Source: Nephrocerus scutellatus
Lineage: Eukaryota > Arthropoda > Insecta > Diptera > Pipunculidae
NCBI GenBank assembly: GCA_947095585.1
Contig: OX352762.1
Location: 112,126,930-112,190,929 of the forward strand
Direction: 5' to 3'
DNA: 64,000 nt
Below the pieces are notes generated by a model. That model saw nothing but the letters and a program-made list of their open reading frames with translations. It was not told the origin of the DNA and did not search any database. The translations under genes and the position numbers were made by a program. Below, piece by piece: positions 57,741 to 64,000 of the stretch (the stretch's first letter is position 1; each line of letters opens with the position of its first letter).

Positions 57741-59755
57741 AATTGCTGAACAACAAATTAAAAAAGGCAACAAACGCCATGAGCGTCCATCGAACACCAA
57801 CGCACACAAATAAGATAAATGCAACAATAACAACACCGATGTCAAAAAGGAGACTGATAGACATTTCCCCAAAAATGAACGATCAACCCAATAATGAACC
57901 AACTTCTAGGGGAGCAGTAGGAAATATGCAGATCATTGATTTGAAAATGATGATTGAATCAACAATCAAACGATATGCTATACTCGATACAAAACTCCAA
58001 AATATGCCCACAAAGGCGGACATAGAAGGAATCAGCGTAGCGGTCAAGGCATCGAAGAATGACAACAAAATACTGCAAGACCAACTGAATCAAATGAAGG
58101 AGAGATGCAACGATCTTGAACGACAAGTCGAACAGATGGAAAGAAAAATGTCGTTGTGCATATCCCAACACAAAATGGCATAAACGCACCATAGAAGGCA
58201 ATATCACTATGCTTAGACTTACTGGAGACAGCGGACGTGTCTCAAATAACAGCAGCTAGAACAATTTACGCTGGTGAGAAGGTCACGAATATTGTGGTTT
58301 AAATGCAGAACAGTGAAGATGTGGGCAGGATTCTAAAAGCCAAAACAAAATTGAAGAACAGAGGCATAAGTATGCACGTTGACTACTTTGCGAGGAAACG
58401 TTAGTACGAATTAAAAAAACAGCCCATATTATGTGTTTAAAATTTGAAGGAAATCGGGCTAATTTTTAAAAAATGTACATGGGCATAACTCAACACCACA
58501 CTCAGAGCCCACCCAAAAAATTTTGCAAAAGTTTTGTCCATCGGTGTTAAAAAATTTAAGAAAATCGAGGTAATTTTAAAAAAGTTATATGGGCACCACT
58601 CGGGCCCTAGGGCCCGGTCGTTCACTCCAAAAATTTTACAGTTTTGTGCATCGGAGGTACATATGTGTTTAAAATTTTAATATTTTTTTATGGGCACACC
58701 TCGGTCCTCAGTGCTCGTTCACTCCAAAAATTTTACAAAAAGTGTTGTCCATCGGAGATACACATGAGTATAAAATTTGAAGAAAATCAGGTTAATTTTT
58801 TTAAAGATTTGTATGGGGCCTCACGACCCCTGGGCCCGGGGTCTCTAAAATGTTTACAGAAAGTGTTGTCCATCAGAGATACACATGTATGTAAAATTTG
58901 AAGTAAATCAGGTTAATTTTCTTAAAAAATTTGTATGGGGTCCCACGACCCCGGGTCCGGGGTCTCCAAATTTTTTGACAAAGTGTTGTGCATTGGAGAT
59001 ACACATGTATATAAAATTTGAAGAAAATCGGGTAAATTTTGTAAAATATTTGTATGGTAGCCCCCGACCTCGAGGCCCAATAGTCCCCAAACTTTAATAG
59101 TTGTTGTCATCGGAGATATGCATGTGTGCAAAATTTGATCACAAGATTCCACGACAAACAAACAAACAAACACACGGGCACTCAAAGTTAGTGTAGATAA
59201 TTTAAAAAAGGATATTACACAACAAAAGAGGAGTTTAAGGGTTCAAATGCGTGGTCAAAAACTTGAAGTAGAGATAAGACAAAACAACAGTCTTATGTGT
59301 GAAGGTGTTGCTGATAATGTAATGACCGTTCTGCCACAGATTGTGGGTTACAGTTTGAATGTAACAACGACAGCTGAATCAGGTTCCACAAGATCCACTT
59401 ATGGTGCAAACACAAGCGATCGCAGCGACAGCAGTGAGTGCCGAGCGTCAATCACAGAGGGCAATGGAATTGTTGGAGATCATCATTCTGGGGGAGTATG
59501 TAGTTCCAAGAAACGTTTTTAATTGTAAAGCCAGCTGCCACGATAGTAATAAAAAGTTAGTTAATGAACCAAATGTAATTAAATTTAAATTATTATCATA
59601 CAACGTAGCGGGTTTACGTAACAAATCGTTATACCCAAAATTTTTTAGTTTTATTAATCAATTTGAGTTAGTTTTTCTATTCGAGACGTTTCTTATAGAC
59701 AAAAAAGAGAATGAAGATTACGTTCCGAATTACAAGTACATACATTATTGACAAA
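57741..59755 (+). pseudogene. Non-LTR retrotransposon, ORF1 and start of ORF2, interrupted
   Basis: ORF1 part 1 (57779-58425): MSVHRTPTHTNKINATITTP, then a coiled coil (DNKILQDQLNQMKERCNDLE and RQVEQMERKMS), then in shifted frames EGNITMLRLTGDSGRV, VTNIVV-type and GRILKAKTKLKNRGI, as in a coiled-coil/RRM ORF1 protein. After the 58425-59206 insertion, ITQQKRSLRVQMRGQKLEVE and IRQNNSLMCEG would be its C-terminal basic domain. ORF2 starts near 59578 with FKLLSYNVAGLRNKSLYPKF and LVFLFETFL (APE N-terminus) and stops at 59751. The RT is missing. Confidence 0.7.
58425..59206 (+). mobile_element. Helentron-like element, copy H6, six core units
   Basis: Core landmarks (CCAAAAATTTTACAAAAAGT and GTTGTCCATCGGAGATACAC) recur near 58500, 58624, 58723, 58845, 58965 and 59085, mostly ~120 bp apart. 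Then comes TTTGATCACAAGATTCCACG, an (ACAA/CAAA) tract at 59151-59170, and the conserved end ACGGGCACTCAAAGTTAGTG followed by TAGATAATTT. It interrupts the retrotransposon ORF1. Confidence 0.8.
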
Positions 59756-59759
59756 AGTG

Positions 59760-61860
59760 TTGGTCTAATTTTTTTTTATTTTACGAGGACCAGACCGGCT
59801 TCGAAAAGAAACCAAGAAACCAACTGACCGTTGTCACTGAAAAATTTGAACCTTAAGCTCTGAAAGTGTGGCTTTATTTGTTATTACATTACTGTCGCCA
59901 ACGTGTTTTTCACAAAGTTGCGAAGTCCTATTATCTTATAGTAACTTTCAGTAGAGTCTGTAATGAGGAAATATTTGGCAATTTATTTACAAACGAATTG
60001 AATTAAGCTCTGTCTCCAACTGGTCCTGTCACTGTTCATTTCATTATATGTAGTTTAATTTTAGTTCGTTTAATTTTTAGCTAAGTTTTTCCCCCAACAA
60101 TTTTTATTTCGTTCTTTTTATATGAGTGCTTTTGTCTTCATGGTTTGAGAGCTTGTATATGATTACCCCTTCGGAACTCTTTTCAAATTAATAACTAAAT
60201 AAATACTTATAGCCTGCTTATAATGTCATTTCGCTGCATTTCAATTTAGTAAAGTGATTTTAATTTTTTATTTTTTTTTAAACGATTTTTTGCTTTTGTG
60301 AACAAATGTCGATTTTTCGTAGAAATGAACAAAGCACCCAGGTGTGTCGTACATTAGTTTTTTTATCAATACATTTTTTTAGTAATAACTCACATAAATG
60401 AGTCAGGTTAAAAGTTTTTACTGAGTAGAGTCAATAAAAGAAAAAAACGTTTAATGGATGCACAAAGCTAGACGACCAAAAATGTTCCCTTTGTGTAGAT
60501 ACCGTGTTGTTTTCGTATTTGTGTGACGTGTTTACTAATGACGGTAATTATCGTCTAATCTAGATTTAAATAATTAATACTTAAGTAATAATTGTAAAAC
60601 TTGTAATTTTTTTATAGTATGAAGTTACATTACCAGAAAACTGCGACAAAGAGTGACAAAATAAATTAACAATTTGAAATAAAATAAAGCGTTCCAGTAT
60701 TTATAATCCTATAATATAAACTTAATAGCAAAGTTGTATATACAGAGCAGAATATATACCTATAAATCAATTTTAAATTGACTCAGTATATATAAAGCAA
60801 GATATATATATACTGCTTTGGTTTAATTTTATATTTCTAAAAATTTTGAAATTGGCTCTTTTTATAAAAACTTGTTTTTGAACGTGACTTAACCCCAATT
60901 GTCTGTCTTTCTCAAGTTATTTGAAATCGTTTTTAACCAACTCTTACACGTCCTAGAGAGCTGAAATTTTTCGCGAGGCTAAGTCCCATGGAACATTTCT
61001 AATATTTCTAAAAGGTTTTACACTTTTTTACATTTAGTTGTTATTACTCAAAACAAAAGCAATGGAACCTTTAATTTCAACATTAAAACGACTACTTCTG
61101 CGGTTTTTAATATAAATTCCAAAGATAGTTACATAAATTGTGTTTTATTTTTTCCCACACACGCAACCATTTCAGTTATTGTTTAATTCGGTAGCCGATT
61201 ACTACAGCGCTGACTTGTTCATTAGCCAGCATAAAATGATGATTTCCTACGCTTCTGGAACCAATTAAAGACCGCAACTTGGAACTTTTAGCGCAATCAC
61301 TTCAGTTCGTATGTGAACTAATGTGATTTTCTTGGAATAGGCTATTGGCAAGTGGTATTGTAGGTGACAAGAGCAGGTGCAGAACTGCTTGTAAAAAATG
61401 CTAATTACCCGTTTATTTCTATCAATGCAAAGATTGACGCATATAAGTGGGGCATGCTTTTGTTGTTAGAAATCAAACAACATGACGAAGTCTGTCCGAC
61501 TGAACATTGGAGTACCAATAGGCAAGGGAGTTTCATCATCATATTTATCTTAACCGTGGTTTGGTCTTGGCCTTCCGCAAAAATCTCTCTAGCTGTCCCG
61601 GTTTCGAGCCGATGTCATCCATGGTGTTTGAGTTAGTTTAATGCTCGTATAAGATATCAAAGCGAACACTTTAAACACTAAATTTTCTTAAAATTCCAAT
61701 AGTAACCATTCGTAACAATTTTTTTAGGAGAATTTTTTTTCTGTGTAAAAAAAATTGTTTGTTTATTTTTATTATTTTTTTAAAAAAATTTTTTTTTGGT
61801 ATAAAAACTCTTTTTTAAATTTTTTTTTAAATAACTTTATTTTTCTTAAAAAGTTTTTTT
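59760..61860. other. AT-rich non-coding stretch
   Basis: Small features only: TCAATTT/AAATTGA palindrome at ~60767-60781 within alternating TA runs, a TTTTTAACCAACTC unit at 60937 like those near 57115, and a T/A-rich low-complexity block at 61725-61870. The frame 61364-61636 is unassigned. Confidence 0.45.
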
Positions 61861-61862
61861 TT

Positions 61863-62236
61863 AAAGCCTAATAGTATGCTTTTTAAAGCCTAGTAGTATG
61901 CAACGTTAAATATAGGTCTTTCAGTCATAACCGATTTCTGAAATAGACTGAAAAAGCCGCATTTAACTTTGCAAACCTTAAGGCTTAAAAATAGATAGCG
62001 ATTCGTAGATTAAGTATTTTTCTCAGTTTCCTCTGGGGTAGTGAACCCTATGAATGAAAAAATTACGCCATCTCAAGCCGAGCGCTAACCAATTGTTTCA
62101 AAACAAGTCCCATCAAATCATGAGTGGTAGAAGCCTCTAAAAAACGACACGGCAAACAAACCTACAAACGTACACACGCTCGCTGAAAAAATTGTCATGT
62201 TCTCGGAATATAAGCTTCGCCCTTCGGACTCGCATT
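61863..62236 (+). repeat. Dispersed repeat family R, copy 2
   Basis: Same sequence as 6213-6555 across TGCAACGTTAAAT, TAGATAGCGATTCGTAG, CCTCTGGGGTAGTGAACCCT and GCTAACCAATTGTTT; the end hairpin is mutated to GCCCTTCGGAC. The 5' edge carries a short tandem duplication of AAAGCCTARTAGTATG. Confidence 0.85.
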
Positions 62237-63105
62237 AATACAACTTACGAGTACTTGTCAACTAAAATATTAGTATGTACATCTTCTAAAATTGAAACAG
62301 CTCCCCTTTCCTAACCAAGTTTCGGATAAAAGTTTTCAAACTCACTATACATACATATTATCAGTGTCGGGGGTTTGAACCATTGGCTGATGTCCACTCG
62401 GAAGACACCGGGTTCGATTCTCGGTGCGTTAAAAAAATAACGAAAAAAATGTTAAGGATTTTTCAATAAGGACGTTCGAATTTTAAATGTAAATAAAACA
62501 AGTTGTGTGTGAGAGATTCACTTAATATTTTTTATTTGAAATGGCATTAAGTATGGAATACGTCGTTAAAATATCGACCGCGGATTTTCTCAGTGGCACG
62601 TATTTGGGAGGTTCAGTTTCCGGTGACTTTTTCTGTTCGAACCACCTAGAATGTACAAAAAATACCAGAACATATTGGTATAATCCACAATTTGTTATAC
62701 AAGCTCCCCACGTATAACGGTTATATACAATTTATAAACAATATTACTGGTCCTAATTTGGTTTTTGGTAATTTCTTAATTCTAATACAATTCAATACGA
62801 TGCTTATTCTTATATACGAATACGTACAGTGCGATAAAAAATATCTATTTACATTTTCGTAACAGTATATTGGATAGAACTTTCATATGTGCAATATCTT
62901 TTTAACATATCTTTTGTAGAAATTATCGTATCGTCGGGGAAGGGACTGCGCAATTATTGAAAATGCAAAAAGTCGACAGGTTAAAGTAGCCTCCTATCAA
63001 AAACGGAGAATAAAAATTGTATAATTTCCCAGAAAGAGTACCGACAATTGTTTGGACATTCATGAAAAGAATTTAAAATGTCTTTTCGTTGTCAACTCGA
63101 ACGCT
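62237..63105. other. Non-coding stretch with a tRNA-like trace
   Basis: GGGTTCGATTCTCGGTGC at 62410-62427 is B-box-like, with TGGCTGATGTCCACTCGG 30 bases before it as a possible A-box remnant and an A-rich run after it. This could be another SINE head. Otherwise nothing recognised. Confidence 0.35.
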
Positions 63106-63109
63106 AAAT

Positions 63110-63775
63110 CTTAAAAATTACAATTGCCAGCTCTATCATATTTTGCTGTTCAATCGGGGTTCCGTCCTGGCCTACCTAACTGGTCCCGATTTCAATCGGA
63201 TATCATCCAGTTTGACATTCTTAAATGCTAGTCCTTCCAGCGTATGGTGGACCTACCTCGCTGTCGTGTCACATAAATACTACCCCAAAGAAGTTTCTCA
63301 TTCGGAACCTCTTTGCTCATGCGAGCTAGTTGTCCTTCCCACGAGAGCCATCCGAGCTCAGTTCTCTTCACATTGTCGACATCGCGGTAACGTGCATAGA
63401 TCTCATCATTATAGAGTCTCCGAAATCATCTTTCCTCACATTCTGAGCCAATAATTCTCCATAAGTATTTTCTATCGAACGCTGCTAAGAGGTCAGAGTG
63501 TTTTTTTCTAAGCACACAACTTTCGGATCGATAGTATGACCATTGAGTATTGAGTACTGGTATGACAATTGTCTTATACACCAGTAGATTGGACAGGCTA
63601 TAGTTTTGTTAGCTTTAAACAACCGTGCGCGTATTTCTATTTCCATACTGTTATTGGTTGCTACAATTAATCCCAGGTAGTTAAATAGAATCACAACTTC
63701 AAATTCGCGCTCCACTACTTTAATTGAGGGACCAATGTTGGTGAAGAGAGAGCAGAAATCCTTTACCAGCAATTT
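63110..63775 (-). pseudogene. RTE-like non-LTR retrotransposon, copy C (RT C-terminus)
   Basis: Read down from 63775: VKDFCSLFTNIGPSIKVVER, FEVVILFNYLGLIVATNNSM, EIEIRARLFKANK (matches copy B), a deletion, then DLLAAFDRKYLWRIIGSECE, ERWFRRLYNDEIYARYRDVD, a GQLARMSKEVPNEKLL block (decayed GHVVRM) and RQRGRSTIRWKD. Stops follow. Together with copies A and B it covers most of one family's ORF. Confidence 0.8.
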
Positions 63776-64000
63776 TCTTGCTGCTCAATTTGCAGCTAGC
63801 TCTGTGCGCGTTGCCTTCACTTGTACTTCCAAACGGACAATTGCTGACGTTTGAAATGATCTCAACATTTACAAATTTTTGGACCAAATGGTATTTTCGC
63901 ACTAGTTCTGAAGAAGTGTTCTTCAACGCTGGTTAAGCCTGTCCTATGGCTTCTTAACTTCTTAACTCTCCGCGAATATTGGAAAAAAATCTTTGTCCAG
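63776..64000. other. Window edge, nothing recognised
   Basis: May continue the copy C element upstream, but no motif is readable. Confidence 0.3.

Noticed and set aside
63089..63454. 121-codon plus-strand open frame
   Set aside because: Antisense to the RT C-terminus of copy C, which shows the known motifs on the minus strand.

Overview
This is nuclear DNA of an insect, most likely a brachyceran fly. The evidence is a Yellow/MRJP-family gene with a 56-bp intron, a HINT1 gene, AT-rich non-coding DNA, mariner relics, and short non-autonomous elements with GTCT/CCAG/CAAA-type microsatellite tails such as are common in Diptera. I cannot name the genus. Nothing suggests a prokaryote, virus or plasmid.

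Host genes are few. A two-exon Yellow/MRJP gene lies on the minus strand (coding 39673-41357). An uninterrupted HINT1 gene lies on the plus strand (31781-32266). A candidate two-exon gene for a small membrane protein of unknown function lies at 28979-29441 on the plus strand. Each has a plausible AATAAA signal downstream. They share no operon or pathway; they are isolated genes in repeat-rich DNA.

The rest is largely transposable-element debris. (1) APE-type non-LTR retrotransposons: RTE-like copies at 12.5-13.9, 21.1-22.8 and 63.1-63.7 kb, with tail scraps at 17.6 and 54.85 kb; RNase H-bearing elements at 17.9-18.6, 19.0-19.8, 33.3-34.3, 36.4-38.6 and 42.3-43.8 kb; jockey-like RT pieces at 32.5-33.2, 45.1-45.4, 50.6-51.8 and 54.5-55.4 kb; an endonuclease fragment at 48.9-49.6 kb; and an ORF1/ORF2 element at 57.7-59.8 kb. 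(2) Tc1/mariner relics: mariner at 2.3-3.0, 9.0-9.6 and 23.5-24.0 kb, and a second family in pieces at 5.2, 14.2 and 16.8 kb. (3) A tRNA-derived SINE, two clear copies and one diverged. (4) Non-autonomous elements with Helitron/Helentron-like architecture, above all a six-copy family built from ~120-bp core repeats followed by a variable microsatellite and a conserved end.

The most useful structure is the nesting. A SINE sits inside a Helentron-like element and a second SINE inside a non-LTR element, both with target-site duplications. One Helentron-like copy splits an ORF1 gene, and another sits between units of a local repeat, which allows its ends to be read directly. I see no convincing undescribed multi-gene system. 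The best leads are the Helentron-like family with its microsatellite tails, the APE/RNase H deletion derivative, the 47.3-48.2 kb tandem array and the unassigned small gene.
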